DNA of 64,000 nt, from contig NZ_QNQT01000009.1 of NCBI RefSeq assembly GCF_003362805.1, forward strand, positions 1 to 64,000, written 5' to 3'. A model generated the notes under the pieces. That model was given only the letters and a program-made list of their open reading frames with translations, made no database searches and was not told where the DNA came from. Position 1 is the stretch's first letter. Each line of letters starts with the position of its first letter. Below are positions 41,534-52,700 of the stretch, piece after piece. Source of the DNA: Neobacillus piezotolerans (GTDB lineage Bacteria > Bacillota > Bacilli > Bacillales > Cytobacillaceae). The translations under genes and the position numbers were made by a program.

Positions 41534-43528
41534 ATGATGGGCGAGACAGGAATTAAAGCGGAGCATTTATATGAATTAAAGTCGCTTGCCGACCCGAGGC
41601 TTTCACCTAACGGCTCGGTTTGCGCCTTTACGGAAACAGGCATTTGCGAAGAAAAGGGAGATTACTTTTCGAATATTTTCACAGTGGATACAGACGGGAA
41701 TAAGCGTCCAGTCCAATGGACATACGGAAAAAATAAGAACCATTCGCCGCGCTGGTCCCCGGACGGCTCGCAGCTAGCCTTTGTATCCAATCGAAGCGGT
41801 AAGAACCAAATCTATGTCATCGGTACGGGCGGCGGGGAAGCAAAGCAGCTGACCGACCTTCCGAATGGAGCGGGGTCACCTGTATGGTCCCCGGATGGAA
41901 AACGCATTGCTTTTCAGGCCTCGGTGGAAAATGGGAAAAAGGTAACCGATAAAGAGGAAGAAAAGAAAGAGAAAGACAAGAACAAGCTTGAACCGCTTGA
42001 AGTAACCAAAATGAAATATAAATCGGATGGGGAAGGTTTCTGGAAAGGGAAATACAGGCAAATCGCGGCGGTTGATGTGGAAACCGGCGAAGTCACCCAG
42101 CTGACGGACGGGCAGTACGACCATTATCTGTTCTGCTGGGCCCCCGATGGAAAGCGACTCGCAGTAGGCGCAGATTACAGCGAGGATAAGGATAACTCAT
42201 TCAGGCTCGACCTTTACTTCCTTAATCCGGAATCGGGCGAGCTTAGGAAAATCGATTCGGGAGAACTCTCCTTCTCAAATGCTTCCTGGTCCCCGGACGG
42301 AAGGACAATCGCACTGTCGGGCCATAACATGGAGTATAAAAATGCGACATTGTCGAGGGTTTGGCTGTATGATGTTGAATCGGAATCGTTTACCTGTGTT
42401 ACAGGCGATCTTGATGCGACGATCGCGCCGGTGCTCGGGGGCGATTTCCTCCAGGGCACCGTTCCGCCGGGAATCCTTTGGGCGGACGACAGCAAGAGTT
42501 TTTATTTTATCGTCAGCGACCTTGGAAACACGGTAGTCTATTACGGAAACGTAGATGGGGAACTTTACCCCGCCCTTCTCGAAAACCAGTATGTATATGG
42601 GATGTCGCTTGACGGCAAAAACCAGCGCGCCGCGGTTGCCATCAGCAGGCCGGATGAACCGGGCGACCTGTATACGCTCGAGATTACAACCGGCGAGCTG
42701 ACGAGGCTTACTTCAATCAATGAAGAATTTTTGAAAGACAAAAGCCTTTCCGTGCCGGAAGCGATCAGCTTCGAAGCGGAAGACGGCGTTGAACTCCATG
42801 GCTGGATCATGAAGCCTGCCGACTTCGAGGAAGGGAAGAAATATCCGCTCATCCTTGAAATCCACGGCGGCCCGCACACGATGTACGGAAATACGTACAT
42901 GAATGAATTCCAGATCCTTTCTTCAAGGGGATATGCAGTTCTTTACATCAATCCGCGCGGGAGTCACGGTTACGGTCAGGAATTTGTCGACGCGGTCCGT
43001 TCCGATTACGGCGGCGGGGATTACAGGGATTTGATGAGGGCTGTCGATTACGCATTGGAAACGTATGACTTTATCGATGAAAACCGCCTCGGTGTTACGG
43101 GCGGGAGCTATGGCGGGTTTATGACCAACTGGATCGTCGGCCACACGAACCGTTTCAAGGCGGCCGTTACCCAGCGTTCAATTTCCAACTGGGTCAGCTT
43201 CTATGGTGTCAGTGATATCGGCTACTATTTCACAGAATGGCAGATTGGTTCGGGCCTCGAGGATATTGAGAGGCTTTGGAAGCATTCGCCGCTCGCCTAT
43301 GTTGAAAATGTTGAAACCCCGCTGTTGATCCTTCATAGCGAGAAGGATTACCGCTGCCCAATCGAGCAGGCCGAGCAGCTGTATATTGCCCTGAAGCGCC
43401 TGAAAAAGGAAACGAAATTCATTCGCTTCCCTGAGGAAAACCACGAGCTTTCACGGAGCGGCAGGCCCAACCTGCGGATTGCCCGCCTGAACTATATTGT
43501 TGACTGGTTTGATGGGTATTTAAAGTGA
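41534..43528 (+). CDS. S9-family prolyl-oligopeptidase-like peptidase
   Basis: A 664-residue serine peptidase of the acylaminoacyl-peptidase/YuxL type. The N-terminal beta-propeller has repeats of the SWSPDG kind (PRWSPDGSQLAF, PVWSPDGKRIAF, ASWSPDGRTIAL), then an alpha/beta-hydrolase domain with Ser525 (GGSYGGF), Asp605 (HSEKDYR) and His637 (EENHELS) as the catalytic triad. A charged insertion (KEEEKKEKDKNK, about 137-150) lies in the propeller. No signal peptide, so cytoplasmic. ATG with AAGGTGGG upstream. Releases or trims peptides; exact substrate unknown. Confidence 0.93.
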   Translation: MMGETGIKAEHLYELKSLADPRLSPNGSVCAFTETGICEEKGDYFSNIFTVDTDGNKRPVQWTYGKNKNHSPRWSPDGSQLAFVSNRSGKNQIYVIGTGGGEAKQLTDLPNGAGSPVWSPDGKRIAFQASVENGKKVTDKEEEKKEKDKNKLEPLEVTKMKYKSDGEGFWKGKYRQIAAVDVETGEVTQLTDGQYDHYLFCWAPDGKRLAVGADYSEDKDNSFRLDLYFLNPESGELRKIDSGELSFSNASWSPDGRTIALSGHNMEYKNATLSRVWLYDVESESFTCVTGDLDATIAPVLGGDFLQGTVPPGILWADDSKSFYFIVSDLGNTVVYYGNVDGELYPALLENQYVYGMSLDGKNQRAAVAISRPDEPGDLYTLEITTGELTRLTSINEEFLKDKSLSVPEAISFEAEDGVELHGWIMKPADFEEGKKYPLILEIHGGPHTMYGNTYMNEFQILSSRGYAVLYINPRGSHGYGQEFVDAVRSDYGGGDYRDLMRAVDYALETYDFIDENRLGVTGGSYGGFMTNWIVGHTNRFKAAVTQRSISNWVSFYGVSDIGYYFTEWQIGSGLEDIERLWKHSPLAYVENVETPLLILHSEKDYRCPIEQAEQLYIALKRLKKETKFIRFPEENHELSRSGRPNLRIARLNYIVDWFDGYLK

Positions 43529-43945
43529 TTCAACTCGTTTGCTCTTTATGATTCAAGATTGGAAAAGCCCCTTTTCAATGGAGTATTGTTAAAAGGGGCA
43601 CTCAATTTGGATAGTAAATTTTATGAAAAGCCGTCCGTCATCCGCGGGCGGCTTTCTGTTGGTTCTAAAAAAGATTCGGACAGCAAACCGCGTTTTGACC
43701 GGATGCGTGTCCAAATCATGTGGGGATTCGGACAGCAAACTTATTTTTCAACGGGTCCGAGTCCAAAACAGGGAGGGGGGAGTAAGTCCCCGTTCAACGC
43801 CATTCCTGAATATTCGACTTATTTCATCATCAAATTAGGAATACGGCGAAAAAATTGGTAAGATAAATCCATCTGACATGCCGTATCCAGCATTTAAGGG
43901 ACGGCACCACTATTCATCGAATTCATAGGATTGGACGGGATCTGG
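43529..43945. other. Intergenic region with hairpins and a direct repeat
   Basis: About 417 bases without a convincing gene. It holds a hairpin GCCCCTTTT/AAAAGGGGC (43566-43599), a second AAAGCCGTCCG/CGGGCGGCTTT (43626-43654) likely to terminate transcription, and the 16-base direct repeat GATTCGGACAGCAAAC at 43673-43688 and 43725-43740. A 100-codon frame at 43559 has no ribosome site. Confidence 0.5.
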
Positions 43946-44884
43946 ATGAGATACGAACAAAGGCAACAGCGCAGAAGGAAAAAAAGCGTTTGGAAACCCA
44001 TTCTCGGCATCATTGCCCTCCTGATTTTAAGCATAGGGGCATATTCCTATTTTCAATATAAGCAGGGGGTTAAGCAGTCCGAAAAAGTGATTGGCGACAA
44101 GAAAAAACAAGAATACACATTCTCCGGCCAAAAGGACCAGTATGGCGGAACCAATATCCTGCTCCTCGGCATTGATAAGGATGGCGGCAGGAACTCAAGG
44201 TCCGATTCGATCATGATTGCCCACTACAATCAGGGAAAGGGCACGTACAAATTGACATCGATCATGCGCGATTCGTATGTGGACATCCCGGGACATGGGA
44301 AGCACAAAATCAATGCAGCATTCGCAATGGGCGGGCCTGAGCTTTTAAGGAAAACGATCAAGGAGAACTTTGATCTGGACATCCAATATTATGCAATCAT
44401 TGATTTCCAGGGCTTTGTGCAGGTAATCGACGAGGCCTTCCCTGAAGGAGTTGAAATCAATGTTGAGAAAGAGATGAGCGAATACATTGGCGTGAGGCTC
44501 GAGCCTGGGCTTCAACGCCTGGATGGGGAGCATTTGCTTGGCTATGCCCGCTTCCGCCACGATGCGGTTGGGGATTTTGGCAGGGTTGAACGCCAGCAAA
44601 AAGTAGTCAGCAAGGTTGCCAGCGATTTATCAAGTGTGGAAATGGTTCCGAAGCTTCCGAAACTGGTCGGCATTGTCGTCCCGTTTGTCAATACGAACAT
44701 GAGCACCGGCGATATGCTGTTCATGGCGAAAGGTTTCATTGGAAAAGGGAAAGAGGATATCCAGACCTTCCGGATTCCTGTTAAAAACGGTTATTCGGAT
44801 GCCCGGGTTAGCGGAGAAGGCGCTGTCCTTAAGATTGATGTCCAAAAAAACCGGGAAGCGCTTCACCAGTTTATTACAGAATGA
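43946..44884 (+). CDS. LytR-CpsA-Psr family wall-polymer ligase
   Basis: Transfers teichoic acids or other polymers from lipid carriers to peptidoglycan. The 312-residue protein has a basic start, one membrane helix (PILGIIALLILSIGAYSYF, about 19-37) and an extracellular LCP domain with NILLLGIDKDGGRNSRSDSI, MRDSYVDIPGHGKHKINAAF and GYARFRHDAVGDFGRVERQQ, which include the conserved Arg/Asp pyrophosphate-binding residues. The ATG at 43946 is chosen over an upstream TTG. Which polymer it attaches cannot be read from the sequence. Confidence 0.92.
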   Translation: MRYEQRQQRRRKKSVWKPILGIIALLILSIGAYSYFQYKQGVKQSEKVIGDKKKQEYTFSGQKDQYGGTNILLLGIDKDGGRNSRSDSIMIAHYNQGKGTYKLTSIMRDSYVDIPGHGKHKINAAFAMGGPELLRKTIKENFDLDIQYYAIIDFQGFVQVIDEAFPEGVEINVEKEMSEYIGVRLEPGLQRLDGEHLLGYARFRHDAVGDFGRVERQQKVVSKVASDLSSVEMVPKLPKLVGIVVPFVNTNMSTGDMLFMAKGFIGKGKEDIQTFRIPVKNGYSDARVSGEGAVLKIDVQKNREALHQFITE

Positions 44885-44960
44885 TGATATTTTGCCCCCA
44901 AAAGATTAAAAAAGAAGCAAAAAGGATATAAAAAAAGAAGCTGGCTATAAGGAGTTTCAA

Positions 44961-45569
44961 ATGGATGTCGAAGTACTGAAATCATGGTTTACACTGGAAA
45001 ACATCATGGATCTTATCCGGGAGTACAGGTCTTTCGGTCCAATCCCCGGAATCATTTTGCCGATGCTCGAAGCATTCCTGCCATTCCTGCCTTTATTCCT
45101 GTTCGTGATGGCAAACGCGAGCGCATTCGGCCTTTGGTTTGGATTCCTGTATTCGTGGGTGGGAGCCTGTACAGGGGCCATGCTCGTTTTTATCCTGTTC
45201 CGGCGCTATGGCCAAGGAAGATTCCTGGCCTTTTTGCAAAAGCATCCCGCAGTCAGGAAGCTAATGAATTGGGTCGAACGGCATGGATTTGGGCCGCTGT
45301 TCCTTATGTTGTGTTTCCCGTTTACTCCTTCCGCGGTCGTAAACATCGTAGCCGGCCTGTCAAAAATCAGCATTAAGCAGTATATGCTTGCTGTCCTGGC
45401 GGGTAAGATGGTAATGATTTTTACAATTAGCTTCATTGGCTATGATATCCATTCGCTCTTTACCCAGCCAATCAGGACGCTGGCTATGGCTGTGATCATC
45501 TTCATTCTCTGGCTTGCCGGCAAGCAGATTGAACGAAGGCTTAACATGGCAACTAGAAAGCGCGAATGA
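44961..45569 (+). CDS. yhjE: TVP38/TMEM64 (VTT) family membrane protein
   Basis: A 202-residue DedA/VTT-superfamily membrane protein with about five helices, including PGIILPMLEAFLPFLPLFLF and the family segment PLFLMLCFPFTPSAVVNIVA followed by GLSKISIKQYMLAVLAGKM. Members move or scramble lipids, including undecaprenyl-phosphate carriers in the DedA branch; substrate here unknown. ATG with TAAGGAG upstream. It lies directly before a signal peptidase, the same order as yhjE-sipV in B. subtilis. Confidence 0.88.
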   Translation: MDVEVLKSWFTLENIMDLIREYRSFGPIPGIILPMLEAFLPFLPLFLFVMANASAFGLWFGFLYSWVGACTGAMLVFILFRRYGQGRFLAFLQKHPAVRKLMNWVERHGFGPLFLMLCFPFTPSAVVNIVAGLSKISIKQYMLAVLAGKMVMIFTISFIGYDIHSLFTQPIRTLAMAVIIFILWLAGKQIERRLNMATRKRE

Positions 45570-45591
45570 CTTTTTGCGGGGGCGGTACGTT

Positions 45592-46143
45592 TTGGCACGA
45601 TGGAAAAAGGAAGCAGTCGAGTGGATAAAGGCCTTCCTGGTTGGGATCATTATTTTTGTATTGATCAGGTCCTTCTTTTTCGCGAATTATGTGGTCGAAG
45701 GCGAATCGATGATGCCTACCTTGAAGGATGGAAATAAGCTTGTCGTGAATAAAATCGGCTACCAGATTGGAGACCTGCACAGGTTCGATGTGATTGTCTT
45801 CCATGCGAACAAGCGTGAAGATTATGTAAAGCGCATCATAGGGCTTCCGGGAGATGAAATTGAATACAGAGCCGACCGCCTATACATCAACGGGAAGGAA
45901 TTCGACGAGCCTTTTCTGGAACCGTACAGGAAGGAAATCCTTGGCGAGGCGCTTACTGGCGATTTCACCCTTAAGGAACTTACCGGGAAACTGAAGGTGC
46001 CGGAAGGGAAACTGTTCGTCATGGGCGACAACCGGCTTGAAAGCTGGGACAGCAGGCATTTCGGATTCATTCCCGCGAAAAATGTAGTTGGGAAAGTAAA
46101 CCTTCTATATTGGCCAATCACGGATTTAGCCGTTTCTTTGTAA
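45592..46143 (+). CDS. sipV: Type I signal peptidase (SipV-like)
   Basis: Membrane-bound serine/lysine peptidase removing signal peptides from secreted proteins. The 183-residue protein has an N-terminal helix (IKAFLVGIIIFVLIRSFFFA, about 12-31), nucleophile Ser39 (VEGESMMPTL), general base Lys80 (DYVKRIIGLPGD) and the GDNRLESWDSRHFG box. The TTG at 45592 is used because GGGGGCGG precedes it and the reading then begins at the normal N-terminus. Gene order matches B. subtilis yhjE-sipV. A terminator follows. Confidence 0.92.
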   Translation: MARWKKEAVEWIKAFLVGIIIFVLIRSFFFANYVVEGESMMPTLKDGNKLVVNKIGYQIGDLHRFDVIVFHANKREDYVKRIIGLPGDEIEYRADRLYINGKEFDEPFLEPYRKEILGEALTGDFTLKELTGKLKVPEGKLFVMGDNRLESWDSRHFGFIPAKNVVGKVNLLYWPITDLAVSL

Positions 46144-46168
46144 AAACCCTGCGCAGCGGGGTTTTTTA
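46142..46168 (+). terminator. Rho-independent terminator after sipV
   Basis: AAACCC, GC-rich loop, GGGTTT with a T tract. Confidence 0.75.
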
Positions 46169-46270
46169 CATTTCATCTATTTCCTTCATGTGGCAGTTCC
46201 CGGGCAAACATTTGTGCCCCTTTTTATGGTAAAATAAAAAGTATGATGAAAAAGGACGGAGGGGACACGA

Positions 46271-49200
46271 ATGTCTCTTAGAATGCTGATTGGGAGAGCC
46301 GGCAGCGGAAAGACGCTTACATGCATTGACGAAATAAAAAGCAGGCTGGCCGAAAGCCCGGAAGGCCCGGCAATCATCTATCTCGTACCGGAACAAATGA
46401 CGTTCCTGTCGGAATATAGGCTTGCAACCGATCAAACGATCGGCGGGATGATCCGCGCCCAGGTGTACAGTTTCACAAGGCTTGCATGGCGGGTTCTCCA
46501 GGAGACGGGAGGTTCCAGCAGGTACCACTTAAGCAGTGTCGGCTTGAATATGCTGATCCGAAAAATCATTGAGGAGCAGAAGGACCAGCTTCGCCTCTTC
46601 AAGCGCGCGGCCGACAAGAACGGCTTTATCCAGCAGGTCGAGGAAATGCTCATGGAGTTTAAACGTTATTGTATTGATCCGGAAAACCTTGCCGCGAGCC
46701 GCGCCAAGATAGGGAGCGAAGGAAGGATGGACAAATCGCTCTCCGACAAGATGCACGATTTGGAAATCATTTATAAACATTTTCAAGATACAGCTTCCGG
46801 AAAATACATTGATTCAGAAGATTACTTCCGACTGCTTGCCGAAAAAACAGCAAGTTCACGGTATCTTAAGGACGCCGAAGTCTATATTGATGGATTTTAC
46901 AGCTTCACCCCCCAGGAATACCGGATTATTGGGGAGCTATTAAAGGTTTGCAAAAGCGTGACCGTCACGCTCACCCTTGACAGGCCGTGCCCGGACAAGG
47001 CACCGGATGAGCTGAATTTGTTCAGGATGTCCGGCGAAACGTGCAAAAACCTCTTTGACCTAGCCCGGAATGAACGGATTGAAATGGAAGGCCCAATCAT
47101 CCTCGGCGACCAAAGGCGCTGGACGAATGGCGGGCTGCGGCATTTGGAGGGCCATTTTGACTCCAGGCCGGCGAAGCCGTACGAAGGAGATTGCGGCATA
47201 ACCGTCATTCAGGCCGTCAACCGGCGCGCCGAGGTTGAAGGGATCGCCAGGGAAATTAGGAGGCTTGTAAGGGAAGATGGATACCGCTATCGTGATATTG
47301 CGATTCTCATGCGGAATGGGGGCGACTATCATGAAACGGTTGAACCTGTTTTTTATGATTATGAGATTCCATATTTCATAGACCAGAAAAGGACGATGCT
47401 TAATCATCCGCTGGTCGAACTGATTCGATCCTCCCTTGAGGCAGTCAACGGACATTGGGGTTATGAGGCGGTTTTCCGGGCGGTTAAAACAGAGCTTTTA
47501 TTCCCGCCGGGCGTCAGCACGGCGAGGATGAGGAGGCAGATGGACAAGCTAGAAAACTATGTGCTGTCACATGGGATACAGGGGAAAAAATGGACAGGGA
47601 AGGAACGCTGGAGGTATAGGAGGATACGTGGGCTCGATTTTGTTTCAACGGTCCAGACAAACGAGGAAATCCGGATGGAACAGGAGCTTAACGAACTCCG
47701 CCTGATCATCTCAACTCCACTTATGAGGCTTTCAAGAAGGCTGAAACGGGCGGGGTCCGGCCGGAAAATGTGCGAGGCTGTCTTTCTTCTCCTGGAAGAA
47801 CTGGATATTCCCGCGAAGCTTGAAAACTGGAAAGCCGAAGCGGAGGCGGAAGGCAATCTTGTCAAGGGCCGGGAGCACGACCAGGTGTGGAACGCCATTA
47901 TCGATTTATTGGACCAGTATGTTGAAATGCTTGGCGACGAACCTGTTGCCCCGCGCCAATTCGCTTCCATCTTGGACGCGGGCCTTGAGTCGCTGGAATT
48001 TTCGCTCGTCCCGCCGGCAATTGACCAGGTAATGGTAGCGAACCTCGATAAATCGCGCCTTGCCGAAATTAAAGTCGCTTTTGTGCTTGGCTTGAACGAA
48101 GGAGTCCTGCCGGCGAAGATTTCCGATGACGGCATCCTCGGGGACGCTGATAGGGACATGCTCGCGCTGGCTGGGGTGAAGATTGGCCCTGGCAGCACGG
48201 AACGCCTGCTTGATGAAAATTTTATCGCCTACAAGGCATTTGTGACCCCAGCCGACAAACTGTACATCAGCTATCCGCTCGCCAATGCCGAGGGAAAGTC
48301 GCTGATTCCGTCTTCCTATATTAAAAGAATGGAAGACTTGTTTCCGGGCTGTGATAAATGGATGATTGTCGCGGATCCCGCGGATTTGAACGAGGAGGAG
48401 CAGCTTTCGTTTGTGAGCAGCAAGGAAACCGCGCTAGCCTATTTAACGTCCCAGCTGCAGCTGAAGCAGCGGAATTACCCAATCTACACCTTCTGGTGGG
48501 ATGTGTACAATTATTTTGCGGAAAACCCTCGCCTGAGGGGGAAGGCGCGAACGGTACTTTCAAGCCTCTTCTATACGAATAGGACCGTGAAACTTCCTTC
48601 CAGCCTGGCCGCGGAGCTGTATGGGGAGGATATCCAGGGAAGCGTGTCAAGGATGGAGCTATTCAATAGCTGCCCATTCTCCCACTATATTCAGCATGGC
48701 CTTAAGCTCCGCGACCGCCAGATTTACAAGCTCGATGCCCCGGACATTGGCGAATTGTTTCACGCGGCCTTGAAATATATTGCCGAGACGGTAAACGAGC
48801 AGAATATCTCATGGGCGGACCTGTCAAAGGTGCAATGTGAAAATCTCGCCAAAAGCGCAGTCGCGGCAATCGCGCCGCGCCTTCAAAATGAAATCCTGCT
48901 GAGTTCGCAAAGGCATCACTACATTAAGAGGAAGCTCGAACAAATCATTACTAGGGCATCCGTCGTGCTAAGCGAGCATTCGAAATTGAGTGAGTTTGAG
49001 CCAGTTGGCCTTGAGGTTGGGTTTGGGCGTGGTGGAAAGCTTCCCCCTCTCGAATTCAATCTTAAAAATGGCAGCAGAATGGAGCTCACCGGAAGAATCG
49101 ACCGTATTGACAGGGGCGAAGGGAAGAATGGCGAGTATTATTTAAGGGTTATCGATTATAAATCTAGCAGCAGAGGCCTTAACCTGTCGGAGGTCTATTA

Positions 49201-49768
49201 CGGCATTGCCCTTCAGGTGCTTACTTATCTCGATATCGCCATATCGAACTCGGCGCTATTGGTCGAAAAGGTAGCGGAGCCGGCAGGCGTGTTCTACTTC
49301 CATGTGCATAATCCGATGGTCAATACGACGCGGAGACTGTCCGAAGAGGAAATCGAAAAGGAAATTCTGAAGAAGTTCAAGATGAGCGGCCTCGTCCTTG
49401 AAGATGAGGAAGTGATTCGTCTTATGGACAAGAGCCTTGAGAGCGGGGACTCACAAATTATTTCCGCGGGTTTTAAAAAGGACGGAACCCTGACAAAAGC
49501 GTCTAAAACAGCGACTGCCGAGGATATTGAGGATCTTCGCAAATTTGTGCGGAAAGTATACAGTGATACAGGAAACGCGATTATTAGCGGGGAAGTCGGG
49601 ATTGATCCATACAGACTGAAGGATAAGAGCCCGTGCACATTTTGTTCCTTTAAGCCTGTCTGCCAATTTGATGAATCAATCGATGGCAGCAAGTACCGCA
49701 GGCTTGTTCCGCAAAATGACGAAGAAGCGCTTGAACTGATTAGAAGGGAGGTTAGGGAAGATGAGTAA
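46271..49768 (+). CDS. addB: AddB subunit of the AddAB helicase-nuclease
   Basis: Partner of AddA in double-strand-break resection and Chi recognition. The 1165-residue protein has an N-terminal P-loop GRAGSGKT (7-14), a degenerate helicase fold and a C-terminal RecB-type nuclease (IDYKSSSRGLNLSE). Cys801 together with Cys1122, Cys1125 and Cys1131 forms the iron-sulfur cluster set known from B. subtilis AddB. ATG with ACGGAGGGG upstream and an extended -10 TGGTAAAAT about 45 bases before it. It overlaps addA by 8 bases. Confidence 0.96.
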   Translation: MSLRMLIGRAGSGKTLTCIDEIKSRLAESPEGPAIIYLVPEQMTFLSEYRLATDQTIGGMIRAQVYSFTRLAWRVLQETGGSSRYHLSSVGLNMLIRKIIEEQKDQLRLFKRAADKNGFIQQVEEMLMEFKRYCIDPENLAASRAKIGSEGRMDKSLSDKMHDLEIIYKHFQDTASGKYIDSEDYFRLLAEKTASSRYLKDAEVYIDGFYSFTPQEYRIIGELLKVCKSVTVTLTLDRPCPDKAPDELNLFRMSGETCKNLFDLARNERIEMEGPIILGDQRRWTNGGLRHLEGHFDSRPAKPYEGDCGITVIQAVNRRAEVEGIAREIRRLVREDGYRYRDIAILMRNGGDYHETVEPVFYDYEIPYFIDQKRTMLNHPLVELIRSSLEAVNGHWGYEAVFRAVKTELLFPPGVSTARMRRQMDKLENYVLSHGIQGKKWTGKERWRYRRIRGLDFVSTVQTNEEIRMEQELNELRLIISTPLMRLSRRLKRAGSGRKMCEAVFLLLEELDIPAKLENWKAEAEAEGNLVKGREHDQVWNAIIDLLDQYVEMLGDEPVAPRQFASILDAGLESLEFSLVPPAIDQVMVANLDKSRLAEIKVAFVLGLNEGVLPAKISDDGILGDADRDMLALAGVKIGPGSTERLLDENFIAYKAFVTPADKLYISYPLANAEGKSLIPSSYIKRMEDLFPGCDKWMIVADPADLNEEEQLSFVSSKETALAYLTSQLQLKQRNYPIYTFWWDVYNYFAENPRLRGKARTVLSSLFYTNRTVKLPSSLAAELYGEDIQGSVSRMELFNSCPFSHYIQHGLKLRDRQIYKLDAPDIGELFHAALKYIAETVNEQNISWADLSKVQCENLAKSAVAAIAPRLQNEILLSSQRHHYIKRKLEQIITRASVVLSEHSKLSEFEPVGLEVGFGRGGKLPPLEFNLKNGSRMELTGRIDRIDRGEGKNGEYYLRVIDYKSSSRGLNLSEVYYGIALQVLTYLDIAISNSALLVEKVAEPAGVFYFHVHNPMVNTTRRLSEEEIEKEILKKFKMSGLVLEDEEVIRLMDKSLESGDSQIISAGFKKDGTLTKASKTATAEDIEDLRKFVRKVYSDTGNAIISGEVGIDPYRLKDKSPCTFCSFKPVCQFDESIDGSKYRRLVPQNDEEALELIRREVREDE

Positions 49769-52700
49769 CGTTTCGATACCGCCGATGCCGGCGGGCCTGA
49801 AATGGACCGGCGACCAATGGAAAGCCATTATGGCGAAGGATACCGACATCCTTGTCGCCGCAGCGGCAGGTTCGGGAAAGACAGCCGTCCTGGTTGAACG
49901 GATCATCCAGAAAATACTGTCACCGGACGACCCTGTTGATGTGGACCAGCTCCTCGTTGTAACGTTTACGAATGCATCCGCAGCGGAAATGCGCCACCGG
50001 ATTGGGGAAGCGCTTGAGAAAGCCATCAACGAAGACCCGGATTCGAAGCATTTGCGAAGGCAGATCAGCTTGCTGAACAAAGCGGCGATTTCGACCCTTC
50101 ACTCCTTTTGCCTTGATGTAGTGAGGAAATATTATTATTTGATCGACGTGGACCCTGGCTTTAGGATTGCAGATGAAACGGAAGCCCAGCTTCTCCGTGA
50201 TGAAGTCCTCGATGGCCTGTTCGAAGAGGAATATGGGACAAAGGATAATGAGCCATTCTTCCGCCTCGTCGATACTTTTACTTCAGACAGGACGGACGAT
50301 GCACTGCAGGAGATTGTCGCAGCGATTTTTGATTTTGCCCGCTCCAATCCGGATCCTGACCGATACCTTGATGGCATTGTTTCCATGTATGGCACAAAGA
50401 ATATATCAAAGATTGAGGAGCTTCCGTTTATCGGTTCGCTTCTTTTCGATATTGAACTCCAGCTAAAAAGCGCGCGTCAATTCGCGGAAAAAGCTATGGC
50501 GGTCACGATGCTTCCCGACGGTCCGGCTCCTTACGCGGATGCCTTGGCGGACGATATGAGGCTGATCGATTCACTGCTTGCGGCCAGCGACTCATGGGAT
50601 GCGCTGTATGCGGCGATGCAAACGATCGATTTTACAAAAGCAAAGTCCATTAAAAAGGGAACAGCGGATGAAGAACTAAAGAAGAAAGCCGGAAAGTTCC
50701 GTGATAAAGCCAAAAAAATCGTTACATCCCTAAGAGATGAGTTGTTTTCAAGAAGGCCTGAAAGCTTCCTCCGGGACATGGAGGAAATGAAACCGGTCAT
50801 TGTGACGCTTACTGGCCTGGTCAGGAAGTTTTCGATAAGATTCGAAGAGGCAAAACGGGAAAGAGGCATTGCCGATTTTTCCGACCTTGAGCATTATTGC
50901 CTGGAAATCCTCGTCCAGGGCGGGGTGGAAGAGGGATTGGCTCCTTCGGCCGCGGCGCTATCATTCCAGGAGCGGTTCCGAGAAGTGCTCGTGGATGAAT
51001 ACCAGGATACGAACATGGTCCAGGAAACGATCCTGAACCTTGTTTCGGGAGGCCATGGTGAAAGAGGAAATCTGTTCATGGTCGGGGACGTCAAGCAATC
51101 GATCTACCGATTCAGGCTAGCGGAGCCCAACCTGTTCCTCGGAAAATACAACCGCTTTTCCAAGGATGGTTCGGCAGGAGGATTAAGGATTGACCTGGCT
51201 AAAAATTTCCGGAGCAGGCAGGAAGTCCTGGATGCGACAAACTATTTGTTCAGGCAGATCATGGGCGTAAAAGTAGGAGAAATTGAATACGGTGAGGATG
51301 CGGAACTGAGGCTTGGGGCCGATTATCCGAAAGAGCCATTCCCTGTCGAGATGCTGGTCATTGACCAGGGTTCGAAAAACGGAGGAGCGGACGAGGACGA
51401 TGTTGAGCCGGAAGGCGAGGAACTGGATGCCGAAGAATTGGAGCAGTCACAGCTTGAAGCGAGGGCAATGGCAGCGCGGATAAAGGAAATGATTGCAGCC
51501 GGGCGGCAGGTCTATGAAGCAAAGACAAAAACAACGAGGCCAATCCGCTACCGTGACATTGTCATCCTGCTGCGCTCGATGACGTGGGCGCCGCAAATCA
51601 TGGAAGAATTCAAACAGCAGGGATTACCGATTTATGCAAACCTGTCAACGGGTTACTTCCAGGCAACAGAGGTCGCGGTCATGATGTCCCTCCTCAGGGT
51701 AATCGACAACCCGTACCAGGATGTTCCGCTTGCGGCCGTCCTGAGGTCGCCGATTGTCGGACTGGATGAGAAGGAACTGGCAATTATTAAAATCCATGAT
51801 AAAAAGGGTGCGTTCTGGGACAGTGTCATCGCGTTTTGCGCATCGAACCCCCCTCTGGAACAAGAAGGGCTCCACGAAAAAATTTGCCGATTCAGCGAAC
51901 AGCTCGAAGGGTGGAGGTCTCTCGCGAGGCAGGGATCCCTGTCCGAACTAATCTGGCAGCTTTACAGGGACACCGGATATTATGATTTTGCCGGCGGACT
52001 GCCTGGGGGAAAACAGCGGCAGGCAAACCTCCGCGCCCTTTATGACAGAGGAAGGCAGTACGAGGAAACGTCATTTAGGGGATTGTTCAGATTCCTCCGT
52101 TTCATTGAACGGATGATTGATCGGGGGGATGATCTGGGGGCGGCAAGGGCGCTCGGGGAACAGGAAGATGTTGTCCGCATCATGACCATCCATTCAAGCA
52201 AGGGGCTGGAATTCCCAGTTGTATTCATTGCGGGACTTGGCAGGAGTTTCAATATGATGGACATACGCAGCTCCTATATGCTTGACAAGGAATTCGGGTT
52301 TGCAACGAAATATATCAACCCCGAAAAGAGGATTGCCTATCCATCACTTCCCCAGCTCGCATTCAAACGGAAGAAACGGATCGAAATGCTCGCCGAGGAG
52401 ATGCGCGTCCTTTATGTCGCGATGACTCGGGCAAAAGAAAAGCTGTACTTGATTGCCACCGTCAAGGATGCTGAAAAGAAATTAAGCCAATGGGAAGATA
52501 TCGCATCCTATCCCGGTTGGCTGCTGGAGGATGCCGACAGGGCTTCTGCGAAAGGATATTTTGATTGGATCGGGCCGGCGCTTGTCCGTCATAGGGATTG
52601 CGCTGTGCTCCGCTTTGGGGAATCAAGCCCGGGGGTGCCCGGTTCAATTTCTAACGATGAATCCCGATGGTCAGTCGCGCTGCTTGACGCTGAAGATCTA

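Noticed and set aside
43559-43861. 100-codon frame between the S9 peptidase and LCP genes
   Set aside because: No ribosome site; crosses two terminator-like hairpins and a direct repeat, so unlikely to be coding.
47557-48198. 213-codon minus-strand frame inside addB
   Set aside because: Lies wholly within conserved addB sequence and is Ser/Pro/Arg rich, typical of an antisense shadow.
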